64,000 nt of DNA from Halichoerus grypus (Eukaryota; Chordata; Mammalia; Carnivora; Phocidae): the NCBI RefSeq assembly GCF_964656455.1, contig NC_135714.1, positions 81,080,403 through 81,144,402 on the forward strand. The letters are read 5' to 3'. Both the position numbers and the translations under genes were made by a program. The notes beneath the pieces were generated by a model. That model saw only the letters and a program-made list of their open reading frames with translations, was not told the origin of the DNA and searched no databases. This document shows positions 46,130 to 59,825 of this stretch, in pieces; position 1 is the first letter of the stretch, and each line of letters starts with the position of its first letter.

Positions 46130-46760
46130 GAGTGAGCGGAGAGGCACTGAGGTCAGAGGAGACATTCTGGAGGAGTGAAGCCTAACCTGAATCCTGACGG
46201 CTGAGCAAGAATTTGCTAAGACAAGGGGGCAGGATGGGAGAATATTCTAGGAGGAGGAAAAGCAAGAGAGAAAGCAAGGAAGAAGAAGAAACCCAAGCAT
46301 AGTGTGTGCAGGGGAGAACTCAAGCATTTTAATGCTGCCTGAACATGGCGGGTAGTATAGTGGGTGGTGGGGAGGTCAGCTGGTCCATCACGCAGGGTCT
46401 TTGATTCATGTTCATATCCTGGAGGCAAAGTTTAGTTTTTGAAGGACTTTTTTTTTTTTTTAATGTTCAATTAGCCACTGTATAGTACATAGTTTTTGAT
46501 GTAGTGTTCAGTGATTCATTAGTTACGTATAAAACCCAGTGCTCATCAGAGCACGTGCCCTCCTCAATACCCGGTCACCCTGTTACCTCTTCCCCCTGCC
46601 CTTCTCCCCTCTGAAACTCCCACATTGTTTCTCAAGGTCCATAGTCTCTCATGGTTCATCTCCCTCTCTGAAGGACTTTTAAGTAAAGAAATGATGTAGT
46701 CAGATTTGCCTTTAAGATGCCTCACCTGGGGACTGTGGGGAAAAGCCAGAGGGGAATAAG
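46130..46760 (-). repeat. Ancient mammalian repeat, same family, split by L1 3' end
   Basis: 'ggagaatattctaggaggag' left of the insertion and 'aagtaaagaaatgatgtagt' right of it continue one another when 46452-46680 is removed, and match the family copy at 55890. The family name is uncertain. Confidence 0.55.
46452..46668 (-). mobile_element. L1 3' end, 5'-truncated, with TSD
   Basis: Antisense of the carnivore L1 3'UTR end: poly(T), 'taatgttcaattagccactg', 'ttttgatgtagtgttcagtg', 'cacattgtttctcaaggtcc', 'tagtctctcatggttcatct'. Perfect 12-bp target-site duplication 'tgaaggactttt' at 46440-46451 and 46669-46680. The segment matches the 3'UTR at 26270-26490. Confidence 0.93.
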
Positions 46761-46764
46761 ACAA

Positions 46765-49700
46765 GAGATAAGGTATATGGAATTTCGTAAAGTTCTCCTT
46801 GTAATTACCTTGCAGGAAGGTAATAGCATAACAACATTTCTCTTTAAGTATTGACAATTTCCAAAGATTAGGGATAATTAAGTAGGTCATACAGGCTGTG
46901 TTTTTGGTGATTACTAGTAAAGTTAAATTTAAAAACTCAGTAAATTTAACTAGAAGAAAGTCTTGATTCCCAAAGTATTACTGAGTTTGTTTCCAATGAA
47001 AGATAAAGCAGTTAAGTCCATGGTTAAGTCCTTGAATTCTCTGTTGCTCTTCAGGGGAAATAAGCCAGTGAAAAATAAAGCTCCTTCCTAAGGGAAAAGA
47101 AGCAGTTCCTGCTCTGATGGAAAGAAGAAGGGGACATGAGTGCGGTCTCAGTCCCAGCCATAGAGTGCACCTGTGCTTGGCATTCTATCCATCCTTGTCA
47201 GGCAGGGGCCTCGTCCTCTCTTCCACCTGAACAGGAACCAACTGGGGCCCAAGCAGAGCTGGTCCGCAGCGAACAGGGCATGCCCTCTCCACTCTACATC
47301 ATCCTGTCCATGTCCAGACTGTGAAGCATCCTACTCTGAGGCCTGAGGTGAGAGAATGTGGTACGAGGAGGTTGGTGATGCTTTCTCCTTTGCACTCAGA
47401 AAGCCCCTTTGTATCTTAAAGAACAGAAAAAGAGAATACTCAGTTTGGGCATTGCCATGGGTGGGCTTGGAGGCCTTGGATGAGCTAGTCCGAACCCATT
47501 CTGCAACAGACCAGGGACATGTGTTTGATGGCTATTGCAGGCCTTTGGGCAAGAGATGAGGAAACCAAGCCAGGAAACGTGCTAGCAGGGAATTGGCTGA
47601 TTCATATTTAGGAAGTAAAATCAAGAGGCCTTAATGAATCATTAAATGTGGACACTGGTGCAGAGGAGGACTCCAACATGGTGCCCAGCTTCTCAGTTTG
47701 AGTGGATGGTGGGGCCACAAACTAAAATGGAAAACCCAGGAGGTAGGTCGACTTTGGTGGGAATAAAGGAGTTAGTTTGGGTCAGATTAGTTTGAATTAC
47801 CCAGACGATTATTCCCCAGTAGTTGGAGAGTTCATCCAGATGAGTAAGGTCAAAATGCCAAGCTATTCTTAGGGAAAAGTACTGGGCATGGACTGTCAGG
47901 TATAATTGTATTGTGTAAGTTGTGAAAAGGAGAAGAATATTCTTGGTTAAAGGTAGAGAGACCTCATATTAGAGGTCTCCTAAGTGAGGTGGGGAGATTT
48001 CAGGGAATGATTAGGTGTTTCTCCTTTTAGGGACTCTTACCATTCCTACAAACATTGCCTGATGCACCAACACCAAAGGAACATGTCTGACTGCCTCTAT
48101 GAAAGTCTGACAGCCAGGGACTAATTGAGCCTTGGAAATAAATAACCAGTGTAGGGAAGTAGGCCACTTTCTTCATTTGACCCTTATTACAATTGGAGGA
48201 AAGACTGGATAATGAGATATTCTCCATGGCTTAATTCAAGAAGCAACTGGGGGAAAGGATGAGACTTAATATTCTTCAAACAAGAGAAACCTCAAAATAT
48301 GAGGAAGCTGACTTTTAAACAATGACCAATGTTATAATAATTTATTTATTTAAGTTTCAAAGTGACAATAGTCCAAATTAGGTGAGATTTGTCTTACCAA
48401 GCATTCTAGAAGCAAGTAGGAATGAAATAGGGCCTCTGACAGTGCTAGGGCTGAGGTCCTAGAACCTAGTCCTCTCTCTTTCTGAGTTATTACTCCTTCA
48501 TCAAGCTCACTTGCTGGAGAGTTTCTTTAGAATTCTGCCAAGTGCTTTCCAGGACCTTTGGTGGCTTCCTGGGGAGAGCCCATTTCTGTGATTCTCCTTT
48601 GCCAGAACTAAAGCACTAGTACGGGTCTCCTATTTTGCAAAAGTAAAGTAGAAGTTCTTTAGTACCTTTTATTCCTAGGGAAACACTCCTCAGCATTCTT
48701 TTCCAAAGTACAGAGAAAGCAGGAGTCCTCATTCTAGTTAGGTTAGCATATGAAAGTTAGAACAAGATGGAACCCCAAATGTTGAGAGTTGGAACCCAGG
48801 CCTCTGACTCAGGTGACCATATCAGGCTTTTGATTAAGTTCTAATCCATAATCGCATATGATATTTGCACTTCATGGTTTTTTCTGTATCCAAGTTTGTT
48901 TTACAAAATGCTTTGAGATATGCCGGATAGTTACGTAAATATATGTTTCTTTGCCAAAATTTTGCGTTGAAGTTTATAAAATGCCGGCAAAGTTAAAACA
49001 CTGTTTTTTTTTTTCCTAAATGTACAATTGCAAGTTTGGGTAAACATTATTTTTAATTAAAATGTTGACTTGATTTTTAAGTGAGAGTCTTGTTCATTCA
49101 CAGTAGAGAAAAATCCAAATTTGAAATTAAATATTTGACTGCCAGAAAGAGCAGTGGCGAAGAATATGTTTTACTACTTCATTCAATTCTTTGGCTAACA
49201 TGATGATGTATTTAGTGTGTTGGATGCTTGGTACTGCCAGAAATACATATCCTCTCAATTGGATTGTTGAATCAGTCAAGAATGCATAGTATCCTTTGGG
49301 CACGGATATTCTATAGGTACTGTTTAAAGAAAGAACTTGGAGTAGTCCCTGTTTTACAAAACTACATGTATAATGGGTTGAACTCTCAGGGAAAGCATCA
49401 GTCACTTCTCTGCAGGTCATGGGATGACTGGCAGTGTCAGCAAGGTAGTGGAAAGAACTACTGGAACCCAAGGCTGATTGTCAGGAGTAACAGGGATTTT
49501 TACTTTTCCTTTCATGAAGGGAATTCAACTCTGCGAAGAAGTGAGGAACAAAAAGATGAACAAATATATGTGCATGAGAAAGATAAAGATTACTTTATGA
49601 GGCCTAAGCTAATTATTACAGAGGGCTAGAAAACATTTTGGATGTAAAGAGGAGCGAGAAACAAGAAAACATAGGTGGAAGGAATTTTGCAGGGTGGAGT

Positions 49701-50030
49701 TGAAGTAAGGAGGAAAGCTATACATAGTCTTTTTCTTCCTCTAAGTAAAAATCTTTTTATATCAATCTTGGTGAAAACTAAATCATGTTCTCTTCTGGAC
49801 AAGTGTATAAGGGAACTGACTATTGAGATAAATAAATACATAAAAATGTCCTTAAGGAATTAGCATTTTTTCAGGTTCATGAACCCAATCTTATTAACAT
49901 TTTGAGGCAAATACCAGCTGTGCTGGCATTTTTATAATTCCCAGTAGGAGACTGTCAACTTTTCCAAATTACTGGTCTTTGGCCATGTGGTTCCTTCAAT
50001 AGGAAAATTTTGCCTGTCTCCGGCTCATCC
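46765..50030. other. Long low-repeat interval
   Basis: 3.3 kb with no assignable transposon. 47650-47960 may be another decayed copy of the ancient family at 55890, too weak to call. A 114-codon minus frame (49127-49471) and a 133-codon plus frame (49228-49629) overlap each other. Neither shows a known motif or splice signals that I can defend. Confidence 0.45.
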
Positions 50031-50039
50031 TTCATATAT

Positions 50040-50345
50040 GAGCTTAAAGTGATCTTGTTAGTATGGCTTTCAAAACACCTTATAGAAAGCTGAATGTTGC
50101 TTCTTTTCTACCCTTTTTTTTTTTCCTCTAACACAGTACCTTGGTCATTCCCCTATTTAGCACTTATCACAAATTTATGTGATATATTTATATGTTTGTT
50201 TACTTTTCTTAGTAAATGGTCTCTTACTACACTACATGATCTATAAGGGCAGAGATCATGTCTGCTTCATTCGCCACTGTGAGCTAGCTGCTTACCTAAG
50301 TACTTGGTACATGGTTGAAGTGGGAAAAAAAATTGCCAAATGAAT
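50040..50345 (+). repeat. L2 LINE 3' end
   Basis: Sense L2 order: 'cttggtcattcccctattta', 'gatctataagggcagagatc', 'gtctgcttcattcgccactg', 'gtacttggtacatggttgaa', 'atgaatga'. Confidence 0.7.
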
Positions 50346-50950
50346 GAATACCCCTCACACATTATTTAAGTGATTAAAATTTTAGATTATTCTTTAAACA
50401 AGAAGCTTAATTAAGAAGGATATTTCTTTTAACATCCTCTAGGTATTTCTTGCTTATTTATCCTTTGATTTAACATCCAATAATTCAGTTTGACATTGCT
50501 TTATGGCTTCATTGACAAAAAATGAAAAATATACAAAAACTATCAATTTCCTGATCTCACCTTAAAAACCAGTGTTTTCTGATGATTCAAAAAACCATTC
50601 ATAGGTAGGTTTTCCTGGCAAGATAGTAGAAGGTCTTTCTCTTCACTATTTGGCCATGACAAGTACAGATGTGAAAAATGATTTCATAAAGTTTCATAAA
50701 AAATAGTAAATATATGAAATTGTGACATATGCAACATTTGTAAAAATATAATTAATAGGAAACTTTAGTCCAGCCAAAGTAGAATTTATTTCAAAAACTG
50801 ATCTGATAATATGTTTATTCCTTCTTGGATTTATTTCTTTTGCTGTAACTATACTTGAATATAACTTTAAATGTCCTTATTTAATGATTTTTTTTAAGTT
50901 TGAGATGAGACAATTCATTTCCATATTTTTCTGGTTAAAAGTGCTTCTTT

Positions 50951-51147
50951 GAGTGTACCTGGATGGCTTAGTCATTAAGCGTCTGCCTTCGGCTCAGGTC
51001 ATGATCCCAGGGCCCTGGGATCGAACCCCACATCGGGCTCCCTGCTTGGCAGGAAGCCTTGCTTCTCTCTCTCCCGCTCCCCCTGCTTGTGTTCCCTCTC
51101 TCGCTGTGTCTCTCTCTGTCAAATAAATAAATGAAATATTAAAAAAA
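50951..51147 (+). mobile_element. CAN SINE
   Basis: Head 'agtgtacctggatggcttag', body 'ctgggatcgaaccccacatc', tail 'aataaataaatgaaatatt'. Near-identical flanks 'aaaagtgcttcttt' (50937-50950) and 'aaaaatgcttctct' (51147-51160) are the probable duplication. Confidence 0.93.
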
Positions 51148-51257
51148 AAAATGCTTCTCTGGGGACAGTTTTTACTTCCTTAATTAGGTCATAGGGTTCT
51201 AACAGTAGACATTGCTAATGGATGAGGGAAATGTCTCTAAGTGATTCTGAAGTGGAG

Positions 51258-51370
51258 ATTATACATATATATTATGTATATAAATATATGTATTTATATA
51301 TGTATTATATTTTATATATTTATTATTATTATAATATATAATTATTATTATATATTATATATTTATAAAC
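51258..51370. repeat. AT-rich simple repeat
   Basis: Irregular TA/TATT/ATT tract with many self-complementary stretches. Confidence 0.85.
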
Positions 51371-51862
51371 TGTGACTATGACAAGTGCTTTGAAAATTGC
51401 TATAGCCAAACTTAGCTGATGATGAAGGTACTTCACAAAGGAATTTCGTATACTTTTTAGGTATTTTGGCTGTTTGTTTTTTTTAAACCTAGATTAAACT
51501 AGATCAGCAAACTAGGAGAAGGGAAGAGAACTTTTACTCCTTGGCTTCAAGCCACTTTTCATTGGGAAATATTCATTGTGTAAAAGTGGAGATTTTGGAG
51601 AGTTTACAATCTACCAAGGCAGGTCTGTCTCAACTATGTTATAGCCTTGTCTTAAAACCCCCAATTTCTGCTATACCCCCCTTACTCATTTTTCTTATAA
51701 AGCATCTCATATGTTTTTTCAGGTGTTTTAATACTTTATCCACAGCCAATAAAAGCTCAATAACAAAATAAAACTGCCCTCTTCAAACAAAATATATCAC
51801 CACAAAACATTTTGTAAAATATTCAATTTTTGTTAAGAAATTTTAGTGCATTATACATATAG

Positions 51863-51920
51863 AGGTAGATAGATGATAGATAGATGATAGATAGATAGAG
51901 AGAGAGATAGATAGATAGAT
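51863..51920. repeat. (GATA)n microsatellite, interrupted
   Basis: GATA units broken by a GA run and by two 'gatga' variants. Confidence 0.9.
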
Positions 51921-52029
51921 GCAGTTGCACCAAACTGAAAACATTTTTTTGTTAAATCAGAGAAATTACTAAGTAAACAGGGACTTGGGGACTTATAATT
52001 CTACTTTACTGAGCCCAACATTAAGATAT

Positions 52030-52220
52030 ATTTTTTTAAGATTTTATTTATTTATTTGGTAGAGAGAGAGAGCACAGCAGGGGGAGCGGCAGGCAGAGGG
52101 AGAGGGAGAAGCAGGCTCCCCACTGAGCAAGGAGCCTGTTGTGGGACTCGATCTTAGGACCCTGGGATCATGACCTGAGCGGAAGGCAGACGCTTAACAA
52201 CTGAGCCATCCAGGCACCCC
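52030..52220 (-). mobile_element. CAN SINE, antisense
   Basis: Antisense tail 'aagattttatttatttattt' and head 'actgagccatccaggcaccc'. Flanks 'taagatat' and 'taggatat' suggest a diverged short duplication. Confidence 0.92.
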
Positions 52221-52234
52221 ATAGGATATTTATT

Positions 52235-53040
52235 ACCATGTGATTCTAGCTGTACTTTTATATTTAAGTAATATTATAAAAAGGCATATTTTCTGAAATA
52301 TTAATAAATGCTGGTAAAAAGCCTCATGCACTTTATTATGCTTTTCATTTTCACCTAGTTATATAATGATGATTCTTAAAGTTAATCATTAAAAAATGTG
52401 CTCTTCCTTTACATGACCCTATTTCTTTCCTAATCTCATCAAGGAACTTGTACCATTCAATGAACAGATTTGAAAACCTAATTCAAGTTAATTTATAACA
52501 AGTGTTTTTAAAAAATTTCCATTTGAATCCAAAAAATACGGTTACATTGTGTTAAAGACCATCCATAACATGACTATTACTTTAGGAAATATAAACTGTT
52601 ATCTTTATATGCCAAATCTACTCTAAGTGGTAGCAGTTAGTTAAATCTCTTTTAAAAACTATTGGAATGTAAAAATCCAAGCATAACTACAGCTTTAGAA
52701 AATGTAAATTTAAAATTTTAATATTGTTGATCCCAAGCCCCCTGCTAATTCCCAGGGGCTAACAAGCCTCTAAATATTTATTTTATAAAGATTATATATC
52801 TTCACCAAATCTTCTACTTCTGCTTATATTTTTGAAACAGATCCACAATCACAGTGGAAGGAAATGTGAAAAGGGAGTTCTAGGTCACCATTATACAACA
52901 CAGACTCCTGCCCCTTGGACTCAAAACGTCTAGACAGTTCAGAAGCTGAAAGAAAGGTAAAATGACTGTTTTTAGTAATTTGTTTCCATACCTTCCAAAT
53001 GACAGTTTAATCGATTGCCCTTCCTATCTGTTATAGGAAT
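52235..53040. other. Unique AT-rich sequence
   Basis: No gene or assignable repeat. Confidence 0.45.
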
Positions 53041-53044
53041 CTTT

Positions 53045-53115
53045 ATTATATATATAATATATAATATATATATATATTTATATTATATATATATATATAA
53101 ATATATATATATAAA
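53045..53115. repeat. (TA)n-rich simple repeat
   Basis: TA units with interspersed TAA and TTTA. Confidence 0.9.
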
Positions 53116-53359
53116 TTCTGTTATTGGAAATCCTCTGGGCCTGAAGTCCTCACCAATTAATTTCCTTCTTGTAGGTCTTTGATAAGGATATCTGAGCCGA
53201 TTCTTGAAGCATCAGTACAGGCTGACAAGAGGAAATGGGTTTTTCTGGCTGAAGAGAAAGCACATTTAAGACTAGAGAGGTATGAACAGGAAGGGTAATC
53301 CAGTGTGCTTAAACTTCTGAATGTCTAGCAGACTCATAAAAGTAGATGAGACCTCCTCC

Positions 53360-53430
53360 CTCACTGTATCCCCAGAGCCTAGCACAGACACTGCAGGAGA
53401 GTGGATGCTAAGTTCTTAGTTGTTGAAAGA
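53360..53430 (+). repeat. L2 LINE 3'-end fragment
   Basis: 'cactgtatccccagagccta' followed by 'gcacagacactgcaggagag' is the sense L2 3' end. Confidence 0.65.
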
Positions 53431-53434
53431 CTGG

Positions 53435-54435
53435 ATACATTAGTAAATAAAATAGGTTGTGGTCCAATAGTCAGAACTATGCTAAGGCGTTGGCATTTGG
53501 GAAAAAGCTGAGTTTTAGCAGCTTAGCGAAGGCCTATTATGTTAAAATGCAGTAGGCAGGAGACCTGTTATCCCACTGCTTTGTTAACTTGTCCAGATGA
53601 TGGATGATTAGACTGAGCTAAGGTAATGATCATGAGCAATGAGAGGGAGGCATACCGGAGGGGGCACCATCGGGTCTTAGCATCAGTTTGTATGTGCTAG
53701 GCAAGAGTAAAGAAGTCAAATGTGAGGCTGTGGCTTCTAGTCTATAAAAGCAGAAGAAGGGGCATTATTTGCTGAGATAAGATGACTGGTGAAAGAACTG
53801 TTTGGGGCAAAACTTATGCAAGTGGGACATTAAGGTGAAACTCCATAGGAAGTAGGTGGAAATTGAAGGGCTTAGGTTTATAAATATCCATTTGGAAGTC
53901 ACTGCAGAAGGTGGGATATTTGAAGCAAAATTTCTGAAAGCAGAATTTGTTTCTTTGGACAATAATTAGTAATTATTTTTTAAACTGGCCATATTAAGCT
54001 ATTACTTTTGCTTAACTGAGTAAAGTTGTATGGACGATTCTGACAGTTGGACCCATTGGGTTTTTTTTTTTAATTATTATAAATGGTTTGGATGTTCATG
54101 ATACAATGATCTGGTAATCTAGACCAGATGTAGAGACTATAGACAACACAGAAAAAGCATGCAGGGGAAAAATTAGTGAGAATCTGATCTCAGATTAAAG
54201 TACAGTTCCTTTTGCTAATGAAACGCAAAGCCTTGGCATGTAGTGGATGTTTAGTAAATTTAGACTCAATCTAAAATTTCATCTTGTAGACAGGATCTCT
54301 GACCCATGAGATGGATGTCCCAGTTGACGTTTGTGTGAATTCTTTATATCCTACCTCGACCCTTGCCCAGCCCTTAGAAGCAACAAGAATAGTGACAAGA
54401 ATGCCCATGTTGGCTTGGAGCTTGCCAGCTCTGTC
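53435..54435. other. Largely unassigned sequence
   Basis: 53460-53960 may be a very decayed copy of the ancient family at 55890 ('ggaaattgaagggcttaggt', 'atccatttggaagtcactgc'), not firm enough to call. A T run lies at 54060-54071. Confidence 0.35.
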
Positions 54436-54439
54436 AGAG

Positions 54440-54625
54440 GAGCTCAGGACTGGTGGGAAGAGCCCAGGCTTTGCACTGAGTCTGCCCCTATGAGGTCTGG
54501 CAAGTTATTTATTTGCCGCTCACAATCTTAGTTTCTTCAACCGGAAATGGTAACAACCACCACAATAATAAAAGGACCAGAAGAAACTACATTTGAAAAA
54601 GCACTTTGAAAACTGTAAAGTAAGT
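54440..54625 (+). repeat. MIR SINE
   Basis: Sense MIR order: 'agcccaggctttgcactgag', 'aggtctggcaagttatttat', 'tcttagtttcttcaaccgg', 'gcactttgaaaactgtaaag'. Confidence 0.7.
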
Positions 54626-54629
54626 TTTT

Positions 54630-55885
<1,256 letters not shown>

Positions 55886-57027
55886 ACTTCAGTTATTCTG
55901 TAAATATCTATTGAGTATGGACTGAGTTATCAGGCACCATTTCAGGGCTGGGAGTATAGCAGAGGTGAAACATACCAAGTCCCTGCTTTCAGGAAGCATG
56001 AGAATCCTCTCGTTTTAGTGCAGAGAATTGACAATAAACAAGTAATCCGTGACAAGCACAAAGGAGAAAAACAGAGTAAAAGCAGTAGGGAGTGCAGGGG
56101 AATGAGGGTGGGAGGGAGAGAAAGAATGCTACTTTATAAAGCTCAGGGAAGGGCTGCCTGATAAAGTGACATTTGAGCAAATGTAAAGGAAATGAGCTAG
56201 CCAGAAATCTTGGGAAAGAATATTTCAGGGAGAGTAAATGCAAAGGCCAATGAGGTAGAGTGTTGGCCCGTGAAAACAGTGAAGAGTCTAGCACGGCTAG
56301 AGCAGCGTGAGGCCAGAAGAATAGTAGCGCCTGGGGTCAGAGGGCCAGATCCTGTGGGGCCTTTTGGCCATTGCATATTTTGGAATTTTATGCTGAGTGA
56401 AAAAGGAAGCCATTAGAGGGTTTTGAGAGAGGAATGACCTGATCTGACTTCCATTTTTAACAGTCTCACTCTGGCTGCTCAGGGGAATATTCTATATGGG
56501 GGCAGAGGGCAAAAGCAGGGAGGCCATTTAAGAAGTTACTGTAATGCAGGAAGGAGATGATAGTGGCTTGGACAAGTGATGGTGCTGGTGAGAAATAATT
56601 AGACCCTGGCTATACTTTGAAGATAGAGCCAATAGGACTTGCCAAAATATTCATTATTTGAAAGAAAGAACATAATCCAAGGTTTGGGGCCCGACCAACA
56701 GGAATGATGGAACTATCGCTTCTTGAAGTGGGAAGATTGTGAGGAGTAGGTTGGGGCCTGGGGTAGAGGTGGTAGAATCAGGCATGGTCTAGGACAAGTG
56801 AAGTTTGCACGTCTATCAAATATCCAAGTGGGGGTGTCAGGTAGGTAATTGGATATATGAGTCTGTAGCTCAGGTGGAGGTCTAGGCGAAGATATAACCT
56901 TAAGTGTTATAAACAGTGTATTTAAAGCCATGAGACCAGAGGAGATCACCTTGGAAGTAAAGGGAAGTAAAGAGGAGGAAGTCTGAGGACTGAGCCCTAG
57001 GATACCCCAAAGTTAGATGTCTGAGGG

Positions 57028-57878
57028 GAGAAAAGATGGTGGAGGAGGGCACCCTATTCCAACTGGTCCCCAGAATTGAGCTGGATATCTACCAGACCAC
57101 TCTGAGCACCCACGAAATCAGCCTGAGATGTAAGAAGATAGATCTGGATCTCTACAAACAGAATATTGCAGGCGGTTGGTTTTGAGGTACGAAGCAGGGA
57201 GCCGTGATTCTGTGGGCAGAAATCAGAGGATAAACAGCAGTGGGAGGGAGACTGGCCAATAGGATCCTGCACCACCAGTGAGCAATAGCATCCTGCACTG
57301 GGGGCACAGACTTGCAGACCGGTATTTGCTGGGAAAGGACTTTAGGGCAGACCCCAAGACGGAAACCCGGAGTGGCGGGGTCACATGTACGAACTAGGGG
57401 CGGCTGGTGGTTTTAGAAGCACAAAGGGCAGAGACGAGCTCCGACCTGGAGGCGAGGACTGGGAGTGCTGTGGAGGGGTGCACAACCCAGGATGCTGCAG
57501 TTTAAAGCAGCACGGACAGAAACAGAGATACTGTGGCCTGGAGAGCTCACTGAAGAACAAACTGTGATCTCTCTGCTCTGAGGCAGAGGGTGGGAAATGG
57601 TCTCTCTGCTCTGACTCTTGGAAAAGATGCAGAAAGCCGCCAGAGAACAAAAGCCCCCAAAACCCATTTCCACTGAGCCCATCCCCCACCACAGGGGCAG
57701 GGCAACTCTGCCCAAACAGGGTTGCCTGAGTAACAGTATGGCAGGCCCCTCCCCCAGAAGACAGGCTGGGAGAATAAGAGGCCAACAACCCTAAGGTCCC
57801 TAGAAAACAGGTGCATCTTGCTTGGGTTGTGGTCAATAATTTGGACTCTGTACATTCCCTCAAACACCCATCAACAGA
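57028..57878 (+). promoter_or_regulatory. L1 5'UTR (internal promoter region)
   Basis: It begins 'gagaaaagatggtggagg'. Its first ~200 bp match the fragment at 1-212. The interior differs from the 5'UTR at 19442, so the window holds at least two L1 5'UTR types. A 173-codon antisense frame covers 57381-57902. Promoter activity is inferred from L1 biology. Confidence 0.7.
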
Positions 57879-58769
57879 ATGACTAGGAGGAGGAACCCCC
57901 AAAACAGGAAAGACTCAGAGACTATAACTTATGCCACAGATTTACAAATGGATTCAGATATAACCAAGATGTCAGAGATGGAATTCAGGCTAGCAATTGT
58001 GAAGACAATAGCTAGAATGGAGAAATCGATTAATGGCAACATAGAGTCTCTAAGGGCAGATATGAAAGCTGAATTGGCAGAATTTAAAAATGCTATCAAT
58101 GAGATCCAATCTAATCTAGATAATCTAACACCTAGGGTAAGCAAGGCAGAAGAATGAATTAGTGACCTATAAGACCAATTAATAGATAAAAAGGGAAAAG
58201 AGGTGGCCAGGGAAAAACAACTCAGAATCCATGAAAATAGAATCAGAGAAATAAGTGACACCATGAAACATTCCAATGTCAGAATTATTGGAATCCCTGA
58301 GGGGTTGGAGAGAGAGAGAGGACTAGAAGATATATCTGAGCAAATCCTAGCTGAGAACATCCCTAATCTGGGGAATGAAACAAACATTCGCGTCCTAGAG
58401 GCAGAGAGGACACCTCCCAAGATCAAGGAAAACAGACCAACACCCTGGCATGTAATACTAAAACTTGAAAATCTTAGAACCAAGGAAACTATCCTAAGGG
58501 CAGTTAGTGGGAAGAGATTCCTTCCATACAGAGGGAGGAACATCAGAATAACATCAGACCTATCCACAGAGACCTGGTAAGCCAGAAAGGCCTGGCAAGA
58601 CACATTCAGGGTACTAAACGAGAAGAACATGCAGCCAAGAATACTTTATCCGGCAAGGCTGTCATTTAGAATGGATGGAGAGATGCAGAGCTTCTAAGAC
58701 CGGCAGAAACTGAAAGAATATGTGACCACTAAGCCGGCCCTGCGAGAAATATTAAGGGGGGTTCTCTAA
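57879..58769 (+). pseudogene. L1 ORF1 (RNA-binding chaperone), four nonsense codons
   Basis: 297 codons including the final stop, near the normal length for a carnivore L1 ORF1, all in one frame. It starts MTRRRNPQNRK, followed by a coiled-coil part (MEFRLAIVKTIARMEKSI...). The RRM has RIIGIPEGLERE and the C-terminal domain ITSDLSTETW and LYPARLSF. In-frame stops at 58155 (TGA), 58170 (TAA), 58578 (TAA, from a glutamine codon by comparison with 21938-21960) and 58695 (TAA). There is no frameshift, unlike the copy at 21247. It decayed by substitutions, hence probably older. Confidence 0.92.
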
Positions 58770-58850
58770 AAGGAGAAAGACCCCAAGAGTGATATAGAAC
58801 AGAAATTTACAAGGACAATCTATAAAAACAAGGTCTTCACAGGCAACATG

Positions 58851-59825
58851 ATGACAATTAATTCATATCTTTCAATAATCACTTTCAACGTGAACGGCCT
58901 AAATGTTCCCATAAAATGGCACAGGGTTGCAGATTGGATAAAAAGACAGGACCCATCCATATGCTGTCTATAAGAGATTCATTTTGAACCTAAAGATACA
59001 TCCAGACTGAAAGTGAAGGGATGGAGATCCATCTTCCATGCCAGCAGACCTCAAAAGAAAGCTGGGGTAGCAATTCTTATATCAGACAAATTAGATTTTA
59101 AACTAAAGACTGTGGTTAGAGACACAGACGGACACTATATCATTCTTAAAGGGTCTATCCAACAAGAAGATCTAACAATTGTGAGTATCTACATCCCCAA
59201 CATGGGAGCAGCCATCTACATAAGCCAACTGTTAACCAAAATAGAGTCACATTGATAATAATACATTAATTGTAGGAGACCTCAATACTCCACCTCAGCA
59301 ATAGACAGATCATCTAAGCAGAAAATCAACAAGGAAACAAAAGCTTTGAGTGACACACTGGACCAGATGGACTTCATAGATATATACAGAACATTCCACC
59401 CTAAAACAAACAGAATACTCATTCTTCTCGAGCGCACATGGAACTTTCTCCAGAATAGACCACATACTGGGTCACAAATCAGGTCTCAACTGATACCAAA
59501 AGACTGAGATTATTCCCTGTGTATTCTGAGACCATAATGCTTTAAAACTGGAACTCAATCACAAGAAAAAAGTTGGCAGAAATTCAAACACTTGGAAGCT
59601 AACGACCACTCTGCTCAAGAATGTTTGGGTCAACCAGGAAATCAAAGAACTTCAACAATTCATGGAAACCAATGATAACAAAAACACATCAGTCCAAAAC
59701 CTATGGGATACTGCAAAGGCGGTCGTAAGGGGGAAATACATAGCCATCCAAGCCTCACTCAAAAAAAAAAATAGAAAAATCCGGAATTCACCATCTAACT
59801 CTACACCTTAAAGAACTAGAGAAAA
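58851..59825 (+). pseudogene. L1 ORF2 5' third (endonuclease), truncated
   Basis: It begins MTINSYLSIITFNVNGLN, keeping the endonuclease start. A TAA at about 58971 replaces the Gln of the catalytic LQETH motif (the following Glu is kept, and the Thr is changed to Ile). A frame change near 59254 ends the next open stretch. The remaining endonuclease ('gtaggagacctcaatactcc' = VGDLNTP, with Leu for Phe) and the following linker continue to 59825, where the element ends. No reverse transcriptase domain is present. Confidence 0.9.

Larger units (their letters stand above)
57028..59825 (+). mobile_element. L1 LINE with 5' end but truncated in ORF2, TSD-flanked
   Basis: 5'UTR 57028-57878, ORF1 57879-58769, ORF2 from 58851 to the element's end at 59825. 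It stops at 'gaactagagaaaaa', where the complete L1 (23178-23197) continues 'gagctagagaaaaaacagca'. A perfect 13-bp duplication 'agatgtctgaggg' flanks it (57015-57027, 59826-59838). The 3' third of ORF2, the 3'UTR and a poly(A) tail are absent, so this is a 3'-truncated yet duplicated insertion. Confidence 0.93.

Noticed and set aside
49127..49629. Overlapping open frames: 114 codons minus (49127-49471) and 133 codons plus (49228-49629)
   Set aside because: Both cover the same DNA, neither shows a known domain or convincing splice signals, and several frames this long are expected by chance in 64 kb at this AT content.
51258..51370. AT-rich tract considered as a matrix-attachment or replication origin
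   Set aside because: Only a degenerate simple repeat is visible. Nothing specific supports either role.
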